From Candidatus Peregrinibacteria bacterium CG11_big_fil_rev_8_21_14_0_20_49_14 (GTDB lineage Bacteria > Patescibacteriota > Gracilibacteria > Peribacterales > Peribacteraceae), in the NCBI GenBank assembly GCA_002787035.1, contig PCVP01000005.1:1-46514 (forward strand): 46,514 bases of DNA, written 5' to 3'. Below are positions 24,091 to 32,228 of this stretch, piece by piece. Made by a program: the position numbers and the translations under genes. Position 1 is the stretch's first letter; every line of letters begins with the position of its first letter. The notes under the pieces were generated by a model, which was not told the DNA's origin, made no database searches, and worked only from the letters and a program-made list of their open reading frames with translations.

Positions 24091-24886
24091 TGTGTATGCG
24101 GTGTCCGCCTTCTTTCTTCATACTCTTTTCAATGCGCTCTTTGTCTTCCGCATCGAAAATGCTGTGTTTGGCGTGCTTCGGTTCCGCTTTTTGTACGGCT
24201 TTTCCTTTTTTGTAGCCTCCGACGCTATCTCGGATTACGGCGCCTTCTTCCAGTCGAATCACTCGGGTTTGCAATAGGTCGACTATGTCCACTTCGTGTG
24301 TCGCCAGCACCACGGTTGTTCCACCCTTATGAATATGTTCGAAGAGTCGAAGCACCGTTTCGGATTGCTGCGGATCTAAGTTCCCCGTGGGCTCATCCGC
24401 GAAGAGCATAATGGGTTTGTGGACTATTGCTCGCGCTATGGCCGTGCGAGCTTTCTCTCCTCCGGAGAGCGCATCTGCCATGGTATTGGCTCTCCTCGTA
24501 AGTTCCATTTCTTTCAGAACTTCTTTCACGCGTATGGCAATCGCTTCATCCGGTACGCCGGCGACTTCCAACGGAAAGGCTATGTTTTCCGCAACAGTGC
24601 GATTCCACAGGAGTTTGTAATCCTGAAACACAACCCCTATGCGCCTTCGCAGTAATTGCAGAATCGTAGGAGGCAGAAGTCGCAGATCCACTCCGTCCAT
24701 TGCCACCACTCCCTTGGAAGCAACTTCCGCACCTATCATAAGGTGCAGCAATGTCGATTTGCCGGCCCAGCTGGGGCCGGTGATGCAGACGAATTCCTTG
24801 GGATCCACCCGAAAGGAGATGTCGCTTAAAACCTTATTGCGTCCATACGCCTTGCTAACATTTTTTAGCACGAGCATGGAGCCCAT
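24071..24886 (-). CDS. ftsE: FtsE-like ABC transporter ATPase
   Basis: The 271-residue ATPase has Walker A GPSWAGKST (Trp where Gly is usual, still G-x4-GKS), Q-loop VVFQDYKLL, signature LSGGEKART, Walker B IMLFADEPTGNLDP and the H-loop ATHEVDIVD. The VFQDYKLL...TVAENIAFPLEV stretch is diagnostic of FtsE. With membrane partner FtsX it governs peptidoglycan hydrolases at the septum. ftsX is not adjacent. A 50-residue basic tail (KKGKAVQKAEPKHAKHSIFD) follows the domain and may anchor partners. It is downstream of rlmE by 23 nt, probably one operon with rsmG. Confidence 0.85.
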   Translation of the reverse strand: MGSMLVLKNVSKAYGRNKVLSDISFRVDPKEFVCITGPSWAGKSTLLHLMIGAEVASKGVVAMDGVDLRLLPPTILQLLRRRIGVVFQDYKLLWNRTVAENIAFPLEVAGVPDEAIAIRVKEVLKEMELTRRANTMADALSGGEKARTAIARAIVHKPIMLFADEPTGNLDPQQSETVLRLFEHIHKGGTTVVLATHEVDIVDLLQTRVIRLEEGAVIRDSVGGYKKGKAVQKAEPKHAKHSIFDAEDKERIEKSMKKEGGHRIHITSIGS

Positions 24887-24909
24887 GGTAGCAAATATTT
24901 GTCAGAAGC

Positions 24910-25518
24910 TCACTTGCGCTGAGTGCTCGGTTTGCGCATGACGACATACACCTCTCTGCTTCTGTCCCTGCTGGCTTTCGCATGTTGAATCTTTACGTCT
25001 TTCCAATAGAGCTTCAGCTCGGCGAAAAATTCGTCGAAATCCGCACCTCGCAATATTTTCATGACGCACATTCCTCCGGGCGCCAAAAATTCCCTGGCTG
25101 CAATTTCCACTGCTTGCGACAGCTCAATGGAGTGCCATTGGTCTATGTCTTTTATGCCGCTTGTTTTCGGAGCGAGATCCGAAAGCACGATGTTCACACT
25201 TGTAACATCGCATGTGTTCAGGGCTTTTTCCACTGCAGAGAGATCCGTAATATCCGCTTGAAAAAGATGTACGGGCCCTTCTATGGGCGCTATTTCCTGA
25301 AGATCCAATCCTATTACCATTCCTTTCGGGCCCACCTTTTGCGCAGCGTACTGCAGCCAACTTCCCGGTGCGGCTCCGAGATCCAATACTTTCATACCTT
25401 GTTTTAACAGACGAAACTTCTCATCCAGCTCTTTGAGCTTGTACACGCTTCGTGCTCTGTATCCTTCTGTTGCAGCCAAGCGACTCCATTTATCGTTGGG
25501 AATATAGGGTTTAGGCAT
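24910..25518 (-). CDS. rlmE: 23S rRNA (uridine-2'-O)-methyltransferase RlmE/FtsJ
   Basis: The 202-residue enzyme contains RARSVYKLKELDEKF, the SAM motif VLDLGAAPGSWLQYA, and the expected K-D-K-E set: Lys in SVYKL, Asp in VLSDLAP, Lys in CVMKILRG and Glu in SREVYVV. It methylates the 2'-OH of U2552 in the 23S A-loop during late 50S assembly. Its ATG shares one base with the stop of rsmG (TGATG), so translation is coupled. Confidence 0.95.
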   Translation of the reverse strand: MPKPYIPNDKWSRLAATEGYRARSVYKLKELDEKFRLLKQGMKVLDLGAAPGSWLQYAAQKVGPKGMVIGLDLQEIAPIEGPVHLFQADITDLSAVEKALNTCDVTSVNIVLSDLAPKTSGIKDIDQWHSIELSQAVEIAAREFLAPGGMCVMKILRGADFDEFFAELKLYWKDVKIQHAKASRDRSREVYVVMRKPSTQRK

Positions 25519-26198
25519 CAGAGAAGAGGGGATTTCTTCGGAATACCCACCGCACGAGGGTACGCAACTGCTATCGGTCCTCGTTTCTCAAAAATAATGA
25601 GTTGTCTCTGTCCCCATTTTTCAGGTAACGCATACGTGTGCTGCGCAATGAGTTGGCACGAGAGTTCTGCTCTGGCAAGCAGAGAATCTTTGAGTTCTTG
25701 TTCTATCCGCATGCTCTTCCAGCACACAATATGTCCTTTGGGTTTTACAAACGGAGAAGCATATTCCAAAAGCGTATTGAGAGGTGCCAGTGCGCGGGCA
25801 GCGACGATATCAAATTGCTCTCTGTACTCCGCTTCGCATCCAAGCTCTTCGGTTCTTCCGCATATCAGCTCCACATTCGAAAGTCCCATATCGGTTACTA
25901 TACGCCCTATGGCATCTATTTTCTTTTGAGTGGAATCCAATCCCGTAAACCGAATGGCAGGGTATGCGATGGCAAGCGGGAGCAGCGGAAAGCCTCCGCC
26001 TGTTCCGATATCCAGTACTCTTGCTCCTTCTTTTGCCTGCGAAAAATACTGCAATTCCGTGGCAGCCAAAGAATCGAGTACATTGCCATGCCAACAATCT
26101 TCTTCGGTGCGAAACGCCGAGAGATTCAGTTTGGTGTTTTCCTCCAGAAAGAGTGCCGTCAGCTTTTTCAGCTGATTTTGTACGGTTTCGTCTAACAT
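25518..26198 (-). CDS. rsmG: 16S rRNA (guanine-N7)-methyltransferase RsmG
   Basis: The 226-residue protein has LFLEENTKLNLSAFRTEEDC, then the SAM-binding motif VLDIGTGGGFPLLPLAI, GLDSTQKKIDAI and ARALAPLNTLLEYA, all typical of RsmG/GidB, which makes m7G527 in 16S rRNA. It is the first gene of the rsmG-rlmE-ftsE unit and is divergent from pyrE (69 bp between start codons). The tail PRAVGIPKKSPLL is a usual RsmG ending. Confidence 0.95.
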   Translation of the reverse strand: MLDETVQNQLKKLTALFLEENTKLNLSAFRTEEDCWHGNVLDSLAATELQYFSQAKEGARVLDIGTGGGFPLLPLAIAYPAIRFTGLDSTQKKIDAIGRIVTDMGLSNVELICGRTEELGCEAEYREQFDIVAARALAPLNTLLEYASPFVKPKGHIVCWKSMRIEQELKDSLLARAELSCQLIAQHTYALPEKWGQRQLIIFEKRGPIAVAYPRAVGIPKKSPLL

Positions 26199-26267
26199 GG
26201 AATTGCAGCTTCCTCGCTCCTCGTGGTAACGTCAAGATGTTTCATCTCAATTCCAACAGAGATACGT

Positions 26268-26900
26268 ATGCCACACGGAAAACGAATCGCAGAACTGCTA
26301 ATAGACATAGGTGCGGTGAAACTGTCTGTCGATCCTCCATTTACATGGACAAGCGGCATAAAGTCTCCCATCTATTGCGATAACCGTATGATTTACAGTC
26401 ATCCTGAGGCGAGAAATTTCGTGGTGGATGCGCTGGTTGGAAGAGTGAACGCATTGCACATAGATCCCGATGTCATAGCGGGTACGGCAACGGCGGCAAT
26501 AGGGTGGGCCGCACTTGTGGCTCACAAAATGGAGTTACCTTTTGTGTACGTGCGTTCCAAACCCAAAGAGCATGGTACGCAAAAGCGAATAGAGGGAGAT
26601 TTGAAGCCAGGCAAAGATGTGGTGCTCATAGAAGATCTTTTGTCCACGGGCGGCAGTGCCATTTCTTCCGTGGATGCGTTGCGCACAGAAGGAGGAGCAA
26701 CTGTTGCCGATGTTGTTGCAATCTTCTCCTATGAAATGCTTTCTTCCGCAGAAAAGGCACAGGAGTCGCAGGTGAAACTGCACCCGCTTTCCGGTTTTAC
26801 CACACTGCTCGAGGTTGCGCTGGAGCAGGGAAGGCTGACAGCCGAAGAAGTTGCAGATGTGGCACGGTTTGCGGGAGATCCTGAGCACTGGGGGAAGTAG
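26268..26900 (+). CDS. pyrE: Orotate phosphoribosyltransferase
   Basis: The 210-residue enzyme has FTWTSGIKSPIYCDNR (orotate/PRPP contacts), GTATAAIGWAALVA, YVRSKPKEHGTQKRIEG (flexible catalytic loop) and the PRPP motif VVLIEDLLSTGGSAISSVDA. It makes OMP from orotate. ATG 26268 starts MPHGKRIAELL and is preceded by AGAGA; the frame is open to 26223. It stands alone on the plus strand and is followed by a strong hairpin. Confidence 0.94.
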   Translation: MPHGKRIAELLIDIGAVKLSVDPPFTWTSGIKSPIYCDNRMIYSHPEARNFVVDALVGRVNALHIDPDVIAGTATAAIGWAALVAHKMELPFVYVRSKPKEHGTQKRIEGDLKPGKDVVLIEDLLSTGGSAISSVDALRTEGGATVADVVAIFSYEMLSSAEKAQESQVKLHPLSGFTTLLEVALEQGRLTAEEVADVARFAGDPEHWGK

Positions 26901-26960
26901 CAATTGATTTGGTTTCTGATAAATAGAATTCTTCTTTTTTCTGATATTTTTTCTTTAAAA

Positions 26961-26998
26961 GGGGGACTAGGGAACCTTGTTCGGTTCCCTAAGCCCCC
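26961..26998 (+). terminator. Long hairpin after pyrE
   Basis: An inner perfect 8-bp stem AGGGAACC/GGTTCCCT (loop TTGTTC) is extended by GGGGG pairing with CCCCC across small bulges. There is no clear T-run, so it may be a 3' mRNA-stabilising hairpin or a bidirectional terminator for pyrE. Confidence 0.6.
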
Positions 26999-27435
26999 CA
27001 AACCCCCCTTACCCTCCTAACGGTACCGCATTTTCCTGCCCTCAGAGGCAGGGAAAATTTGTCTTGTAATTACAAAACGAAAACCCCGTCAGCCGCAAAC
27101 CTGCCTGCCGGCAGGCTCGTGCATGGTTCGAGGCTCGACTGTCATCCTGAGGTGCGAACGGAGCTGTAAGCGAAGAGAGCCTCGAAGGATCAGTCGAGCA
27201 CCTCATCATGACGCAGGGGAGTACTTTTAGACAGGTGGAACTAACAGACCTTTTGCATTACCAGAGTAGCTTCTCCACTTGAGGTATTGAGTTCTTTTTT
27301 GGCCGATTTTTTTACCCTGAGCGTATTGAGCCTGACGAAGTATCGAAGGGTGGGCACTCTTTCTAAAAAAGTGCCGTAGGAAAGAAGTGAAGCTTCTACT
27401 CAGGCGCGGTGCTTTCCTTTCGGTGAGAAAACGGC
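26999..27435. repeat. Intergenic region with REP-like inverted repeats
   Basis: No gene is supported here. It holds GCCTGCCGGCAGGC (27103-27116, perfect palindrome), an inverted pair GCTCGACTG / CAGTCGAGC (about 27133 and 27190) enclosing CATCCTGAGG, and ACCCTGAGCG with CGAAGGGT (27310-27348). Such CCTGAG/CGAAGG hairpins are scattered between genes in many bacterial genomes. A related pair occurs at 31142-31195. Confidence 0.55.
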
Positions 27436-28467
27436 TTAGAACTGCTCCAAAAATCGAAGGTCTCCCTGAAAGAATGCACGAAGATCCGGAATTTGATGCT
27501 TTATCATCAGCGGGCGCTCTATGCCGAAACCGAAGGCAAACCCTTGCCACTGCTCCGGGTCTATATTGCAGTTGCGCAGCACATTGGGGTGCACCATGCC
27601 GCAGCCGCCCATCTCCAGCCACTTGCCCTCGCGACTGTCTTCCAAGTCTCCCTGCCACATCATATCCATTTCCAAGCTTGGTTCGGTAAAAGGAAAAAAT
27701 CCGGTGCGAAAGCGAAACTCCACATCTCTTCCTATGAGTTCACGCAGTCCCGTAATGAGCACTGCCTTTAAGTTCGCCACCGAAATGTCTTTGCCTATCA
27801 TCAGCCCTTCGAATTGATGAAACATGGGTGAGTGGGTGGCATCGGCGTCTTTCCTGTATACCTTCCCCGGGAAAATGGCGCTGAAAGGCGGAGTATGTGA
27901 GCGCATGTACCGAATTTGCACGGGGGATGTGTGCGTACGGAGCACATGTTTCTCTTTCCCTTTTTCTTTAATCCAGAATGTATCTTGGGTGTCTCGTGCG
28001 GGGTGATCTTCCGGAATATTGAGCTGTGTGAAGTTGAGATCTTCCGTTTCTATTTCCGGTCCGTAGTGCACGTCGAATCCCATACGTCCGAACACTTCTT
28101 CCACTTGTGCAATAAATTCATGGACCAAGTGCAGGTGCCCCGATTTCGTATGAGGAAGATTCAATGTGACATCCAGTGCATCCTGTGTGACCAGTACGTC
28201 TTCGGACGGTCGTACAAGTTCGGATCTGCGCTCTTCCAGTGCGGTGCTTATTGTTACTTTCTGCGTGTTCAGCTCTTTGGCTTGAGATTTCCTCTTTTCA
28301 TCTTTCAGATTTTTCAATGCTTGCATTGCCAGTGTCATCGCACCGTTTTTTCGACCGAATACCGCATGTTCTATGGAGTCCAACTCCGCAGTATTGTTCG
28401 CAGATTGAATCTGAGAGATGAAATTTGCCCATGAATGAGAGTCGTTTGGCATTGCAGGTACGAGCAT
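27436..28467 (-). CDS. pheS: Phenylalanine-tRNA ligase alpha subunit
   Basis: The 343-residue subunit has the class II synthetase motifs: motif 1 region FGRMGFDVHYGPEIE, motif 2 VLRTHTSPVQIRYM with GKVYRKDADATHSPMFHQFE, and motif 3 GFGIERPLMIKHQIPDLRAF. The N-terminal coiled-coil arm (MQALKNLKDEKRKSQAKELN) contacts tRNA. It charges tRNA-Phe with PheT, which is not adjacent. It is the last gene of a minus-strand run starting at purE. Either Met1 or Met6 (MPNDSHSW) could be the start. Confidence 0.94.
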   Translation of the reverse strand: MLVPAMPNDSHSWANFISQIQSANNTAELDSIEHAVFGRKNGAMTLAMQALKNLKDEKRKSQAKELNTQKVTISTALEERRSELVRPSEDVLVTQDALDVTLNLPHTKSGHLHLVHEFIAQVEEVFGRMGFDVHYGPEIETEDLNFTQLNIPEDHPARDTQDTFWIKEKGKEKHVLRTHTSPVQIRYMRSHTPPFSAIFPGKVYRKDADATHSPMFHQFEGLMIGKDISVANLKAVLITGLRELIGRDVEFRFRTGFFPFTEPSLEMDMMWQGDLEDSREGKWLEMGGCGMVHPNVLRNCNIDPEQWQGFAFGFGIERPLMIKHQIPDLRAFFQGDLRFLEQF

Positions 28468-28489
28468 ACTACAGGAAAGAGACCTACCA

Positions 28490-28852
28490 CTAGTGATCCA
28501 GCGCCAATTCTATGAACAGAAATACGCAGAAGATCATAAGGCCTATCCACCAGTTTAAAAGATTGAGAAGGTGAAAGATGAGAATCACTACCGTTGTGCA
28601 TCCCAAAAATACGCCTTGGCGCAGAGAAATAGACAGCAGTTTTCCCATATCCCATGTGTGGAACGGTACTACTTTCCAAATGCCGTAGAGTGCCAGTGCT
28701 CCTACGGTGCTGACACAGAGAAAGAGGCTGATAAAAAATGCGGGAATTGCCTGTGCAGGTGCGGTAAGCGGACTCACTCTCAGCAGAACAATGAGCAGAG
28801 ACAATGTGGAGAGAAGAGCCGACAGACTGATGCCAAACAGAAGACTGTGCAT
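28490..28852 (-). CDS. Small four-helix membrane protein
   Basis: From ATG 28852 there are 120 residues, MHSLLFGISLSALLSTLSLL, with four hydrophobic helices (last LMIFCVFLFIELALDH). The ATG follows the stop of the uracil-DNA glycosylase gene by one base. No family is recognised. It precedes pheS by 22 nt in the same operon. Confidence 0.7.
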   Translation of the reverse strand: MHSLLFGISLSALLSTLSLLIVLLRVSPLTAPAQAIPAFFISLFLCVSTVGALALYGIWKVVPFHTWDMGKLLSISLRQGVFLGCTTVVILIFHLLNLLNWWIGLMIFCVFLFIELALDH

Positions 28853-28853
28853 A

Positions 28854-29405
28854 TTACCTGTGTTGGGAATCGAGATGCTCTTTGAGTGCAGCAAAGTCAT
28901 CCAGCAGGGTTTGCCGAAGCCCTCCGTTGTGCAAGGCGGCAGCGGGGTGGTAGATGGGAAACACGGTAAGAGATTCGTTCATTTTCTGTGGCTTGCCGTG
29001 CCCGTGGGTAATGCCAAGCTTCGGAAAAAAGTGACCGAGCGCGTGCCTCCCCAATGGCACTATTATTTTGGGTTGAACGATACGTATTTCCAACTGAAGC
29101 CATGGCATGCACTGTTCTTTTTCTTCATCCGTGGGGTCGCGGTTGTCGGGAGGGCGGTATTTCACCACATTGCTTATGTATACCTCTTCACGCTTCAGGC
29201 CTATGGATGCGAGCAGTTCATCCAAAAACTTCCCTGCCGCACCCACAAAAGGGCGTCTAAGTTCATCTTCCTTTTGTCCCGGTGCTTCTCCTATGAACAT
29301 GATGTCCGCATCGGGATTTCCTTCACCGAGTACGGGGTTGGATGTCTTACTTAAAGCACAGCCTTTCCATGCTTTCAGCTCAGTCTGCAGATTTTCCAGA
29401 GTCAT
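28854..29405 (-). CDS. Family-4-like uracil-DNA glycosylase with incomplete Fe-S cysteine set
   Basis: The ~183-residue protein (start MTLENLQTEL) has FIGEAPGQKEDELRRPFVGA (motif A of family 4/5 UDGs) and FPIYHPAAAL (motif B), so uracil excision is expected. Family 4 enzymes bind a [4Fe-4S] cluster through C-x2-C near the N-terminus, a Cys in VKCRPP and a Cys before the helix. Here these positions read W-K-G-C, VVKYRPP and EQCMPWL: only two of four Cys remain, with Trp and Tyr in place of the others. The cluster is probably lost. Its start overlaps the end of the gene at 29380. Confidence 0.85.
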   Translation of the reverse strand: MTLENLQTELKAWKGCALSKTSNPVLGEGNPDADIMFIGEAPGQKEDELRRPFVGAAGKFLDELLASIGLKREEVYISNVVKYRPPDNRDPTDEEKEQCMPWLQLEIRIVQPKIIVPLGRHALGHFFPKLGITHGHGKPQKMNESLTVFPIYHPAAALHNGGLRQTLLDDFAALKEHLDSQHR

Positions 29406-29832
29406 GATCATGCTGCGCAGCATACCAGTCTTCATCCGACTCTGCCTCCGGATTCAATGCATTCCACTGCAGGCGTTGCAGTTCGCTCACAATAGCTTCT
29501 ACGTCCTGCGGTCTTTGTACCATGCCCAGAAACGGACTGTGAGGTTGGACAATTTGCTGCACTCGCAGCGCACGCACTTCTGCGGGAGTCGGTCTGTGAG
29601 TGTAGTTGTCCCATTCGGGACGAGATCCGATTCTCTGTAATTCCAGAATATTGGGGAGCAGCTGCAGCCTTCGCAGTGCACCGTGCATGGTGCGATTTCT
29701 CTCGGCTATGCTATAACCGGTTTCGAGGTCTTGCTGCACAAGTGCGCTGATAGCACTTGAAATATGCCGGTCGCATGCTTCTGCACTGTGGTCCTGTTTC
29801 GAACTATCTGCGGACATAAAAAAGGGATGCAA
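29380..29832 (-). CDS. Unknown 150-residue protein
   Basis: The protein starts MHPFFMSADSSKQDHSAE and is mostly helical and charged (SAISALVQQDLETGYSIAER; RPQDVEAIVSELQRLQ). The true start may be the second Met (MSADSSK). No motif or family is recognised. It overlaps the uracil-DNA glycosylase start by 26 nt and follows the 221-residue gene by 6 nt, so all are one transcript. Confidence 0.6.
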   Translation of the reverse strand: MHPFFMSADSSKQDHSAEACDRHISSAISALVQQDLETGYSIAERNRTMHGALRRLQLLPNILELQRIGSRPEWDNYTHRPTPAEVRALRVQQIVQPHSPFLGMVQRPQDVEAIVSELQRLQWNALNPEAESDEDWYAAQHDHDSGKSAD

Positions 29833-29838
29833 AAATCA

Positions 29839-30504
29839 TCAGTACACAATGGCAAATCTGCGTACGGGTGGGGGAGGATCCGGATCAAATTCATCTGCGG
29901 GAGGCAGAAAAGGCCATTCATTCGACGGTTTTTCCGGCCTGTCTTCCACTCCTATGATTGGCTGACCCAATGCGTCCGAAATAACTTCTCTCAACTCTTC
30001 CAGTCGTACGGTGTCCAACGGTTCATCAAATTCTCCGGCAGATATACTTGCTTGCAGGGTGGGAAATTGCACACTTGCGAAATTAGCCATTTCTTGTATC
30101 GGCAATGCCCATGTGCCGGGAATTTCATCCAATGGAATCGGATGTTCTCTCTCTTCGTGCTCATCTCGCATTGCATGGTATTCGTGTCGTACCGAGCGAG
30201 GCATTGCAATAACCATGCCAATAAGGCGACTGACATTCTCTCGTTCGCCTCGTAATAACTCATCCGGCATTCTTGTGCGTTCGAATTTGAGATAACGGTC
30301 TATTTGTTGCAGTGCTCTGTAGAGATCCAATCGAAATTCACTCATAGTAATGCCGAGTTCTTCCGTGGGTCTCTCTGTGGGAAAGGCAATGGAAACAACA
30401 GTGCCATCGTCATCCGTATCCGGTTCATTGCCAATGACACGCAAAGTGTCAGGAGTATCGCCCTCGACTTCATGTGTACCCGGTTCGTCTGTAAAAATTC
30501 GCAT
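29839..30504 (-). CDS. Unknown acidic 221-residue protein
   Basis: It starts MRIFTDEPGTHEVEGDTPDT with a very acidic, probably disordered N-terminal 45 residues, then a helical core (MSEFRLDLYRALQQIDRYLK; NVSRLIGMVIAMPRSVRHEY) and a proline-rich end (EFDPDPPPPVRRFAIVY). I recognise no family. It is paired with the 150-residue gene inside the purE-pheS run, and its style resembles the unknown proteins at 19258-21403. Confidence 0.6.
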   Translation of the reverse strand: MRIFTDEPGTHEVEGDTPDTLRVIGNEPDTDDDGTVVSIAFPTERPTEELGITMSEFRLDLYRALQQIDRYLKFERTRMPDELLRGERENVSRLIGMVIAMPRSVRHEYHAMRDEHEEREHPIPLDEIPGTWALPIQEMANFASVQFPTLQASISAGEFDEPLDTVRLEELREVISDALGQPIIGVEDRPEKPSNEWPFLPPADEFDPDPPPPVRRFAIVY

Positions 30505-30546
30505 AGGGGACAGTATTCTCTTTCGAATTGGCTACGGCAAGCGCTT

Positions 30547-30999
30547 TTATGAGTACTTTGCTTTTACGTCAGCAATGCGATTTTCCACCTTCTTACGCAG
30601 TGCGGCATCGGATTCCGCCAGAATTTTTATGGCAGAGAGGGCGGCATTTTTCGGGTTGAGTACTGTCATGACCGGTACATCCGAAGGCATGCGGAGGCTG
30701 GAGTTTAAATCCACCATGTATTCCTCCAACGAAGTGAAAGGAGGGCAGTTTACCACGGGGTGCACACAGCTTCCTGCCACCACTCCTCCGAGTCCGTTAC
30801 TCATTCCGACCACGGTAATTACAACCTGTGGCTGCGGGTCTGCATTCAGTTTTTCCACTATTTCCACCACTTTCTCGGGCACTTTGTGGGCGGAAGCCAC
30901 TAATATTTCGGAAGGCACTCCGAATTCGCTGAGCATATCGGCAATCTTTTGTGCGTATTCTTTGTCCGATTCCGAGCCCAGGAGGAAGGTGACTTTCAT
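30547..30999 (-). CDS. purE: Class II-like PurE (AIR carboxylase)
   Basis: The 150-residue protein (start MKVTFLLGSESDKEYAQKI) has GSESD and ASAHKVPEKV (nucleotide loops). The segment GMSNGLGGVVAGS, VVNCPPF and SSLRMPSDVPVM resembles the AIR-carboxylase domain of animal PAICS (class II), not the GAAHLPG/LPVIGVP form of class I mutases. Class II enzymes carboxylate AIR directly with CO2 and need no PurK. The start at 30999 is chosen because the longer frame lacks family similarity. It is first in the run leading to pheS. Confidence 0.82.
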   Translation of the reverse strand: MKVTFLLGSESDKEYAQKIADMLSEFGVPSEILVASAHKVPEKVVEIVEKLNADPQPQVVITVVGMSNGLGGVVAGSCVHPVVNCPPFTSLEEYMVDLNSSLRMPSDVPVMTVLNPKNAALSAIKILAESDAALRKKVENRIADVKAKYS

Positions 31000-31141
31000 A
31001 GCAGGGGAGTGGTGCAACCCGATTGTACTGCATCTTTTCCGGTACAGAAACTGTATTCCGAATACTATTTCTTGAAGCAAGGAGGGGGCAGCGTGTCACC
31101 GCTTTTCTGGGGAATCTCTGAAAAACACACAAATTGTCACA

Positions 31142-31195
31142 GTGAGCTCGTCGAACTGCGACAATTTGGTGCATATCATGGTTCGACGGGCTCAC
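31142..31195. repeat. REP-like inverted repeat upstream of purE
   Basis: GTGAGCTCGTCGAAC (31142-31156) and GTTCGACGGGCTCAC (31181-31195) pair at 14 of 15 positions. It lies in the 305-bp gap between purE and the glycosyltransferase gene, where no ORF is supported. It resembles the CCTGAG/CGAAGG-type hairpins at 27.1-27.35 kb. Confidence 0.6.
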
Positions 31196-31304
31196 CATGA
31201 CATGCCTTTCTTCTTTTTAGAGGCTCCCTAGGTACTTTGAAGGGATAGTCGCCTGTATTTCATATATTGACTAAATTCTAATATATGTTTAAATTCTTTC
31301 ATCC

Positions 31305-32168
31305 ATGCTTACAATAGAGGATAATTGCAGGCGTCTGGCAGATGAGTACGGGGAATTCTCCGCTTTCCATCCAAGAGTTACATCGAATCCTGATGCGAGT
31401 GTGGTTGTCCCTGCGTTTCGGGAAGAGAAACAAATAGTACATACCATAGAAACTCTTATTGCTTCCGTACGGTCAGCAGCTGATGATTCGTATCATGAGC
31501 CATCTATTGCTGAAATTCTTTTTGTAGATAACGATGCATCTGCACAAGATCGCACTGCACAGCTTATAGAGTTGTGCGGAATACCACTCGTAGAAGAACA
31601 TGATCCTGCACGAAAAGGTGTTTCGTATGCGAGGCATCGTGGCCACGTTGAGTCCAAGGGGGGAGTGATTCTCTGTACGGATGCAGATACGCGTGTGCCC
31701 GACACATGGGTTCATGCTCATATGAGGCATTACAAAGACAGTACTGTCGTTGGTGTGACGGGGGACTACGATTACGACCAAGTGCATTGGCTTTATAAGG
31801 CGTATACGACAGCCAGAGTACCTTGGAGGGGTCTCAGATGGATAGGAAGGAAAGTGAGAGGTCTCGAGAAGCACGTAAGTTTTACAGGGGCAAACATGTC
31901 GTACGATAAGAGTGCTGCTGAAATATTCGGGGGCTTTGAATTAGGCTCGGACAAAGGGGAAGATACGATTATGGGAGAGCAACTAAAGCAAACTGGAAAA
32001 GTTATTCTTGATGAAAGCCCTGAAATAACAGTTCTTACCAGTGGCAGAAGATTTGGTACGTTTCAAAGGGCAGCACCGGAGATTACAGCAAACATTCAAG
32101 GTGTATTACGTCGAGTATTTAACATACCTGTGCCACGAGGGAAGAATTTTAGAGATTACAGAGACTAA
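31305..32168 (+). CDS. Family 2 glycosyltransferase
   Basis: The 287-residue protein has the GT-A nucleotide-binding start (ASVVVPAFREEKQIVHTIET), EILFVDNDASAQDRT, KGVSYARHRGHVES and the metal-binding DxD as LCTDADTRVP. FTGANMSYDKSA and EDTIMGEQLKQTG correspond to the acceptor/catalytic region. Sugar and acceptor are unknown; a surface polysaccharide or lipid is likely. No membrane helix is clear. TTGACT and TTAAAT 16 bp apart lie 10 nt before the ATG, a likely promoter. It stands alone before the tRNA genes. Confidence 0.85.
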   Translation: MLTIEDNCRRLADEYGEFSAFHPRVTSNPDASVVVPAFREEKQIVHTIETLIASVRSAADDSYHEPSIAEILFVDNDASAQDRTAQLIELCGIPLVEEHDPARKGVSYARHRGHVESKGGVILCTDADTRVPDTWVHAHMRHYKDSTVVGVTGDYDYDQVHWLYKAYTTARVPWRGLRWIGRKVRGLEKHVSFTGANMSYDKSAAEIFGGFELGSDKGEDTIMGEQLKQTGKVILDESPEITVLTSGRRFGTFQRAAPEITANIQGVLRRVFNIPVPRGKNFRDYRD

Positions 32169-32228
32169 AATGCTTTCGCATGTGTTTGTTCTGTTTCTAT
32201 GTGGGTGCTACTCTTTCGTGGCTTTTAT

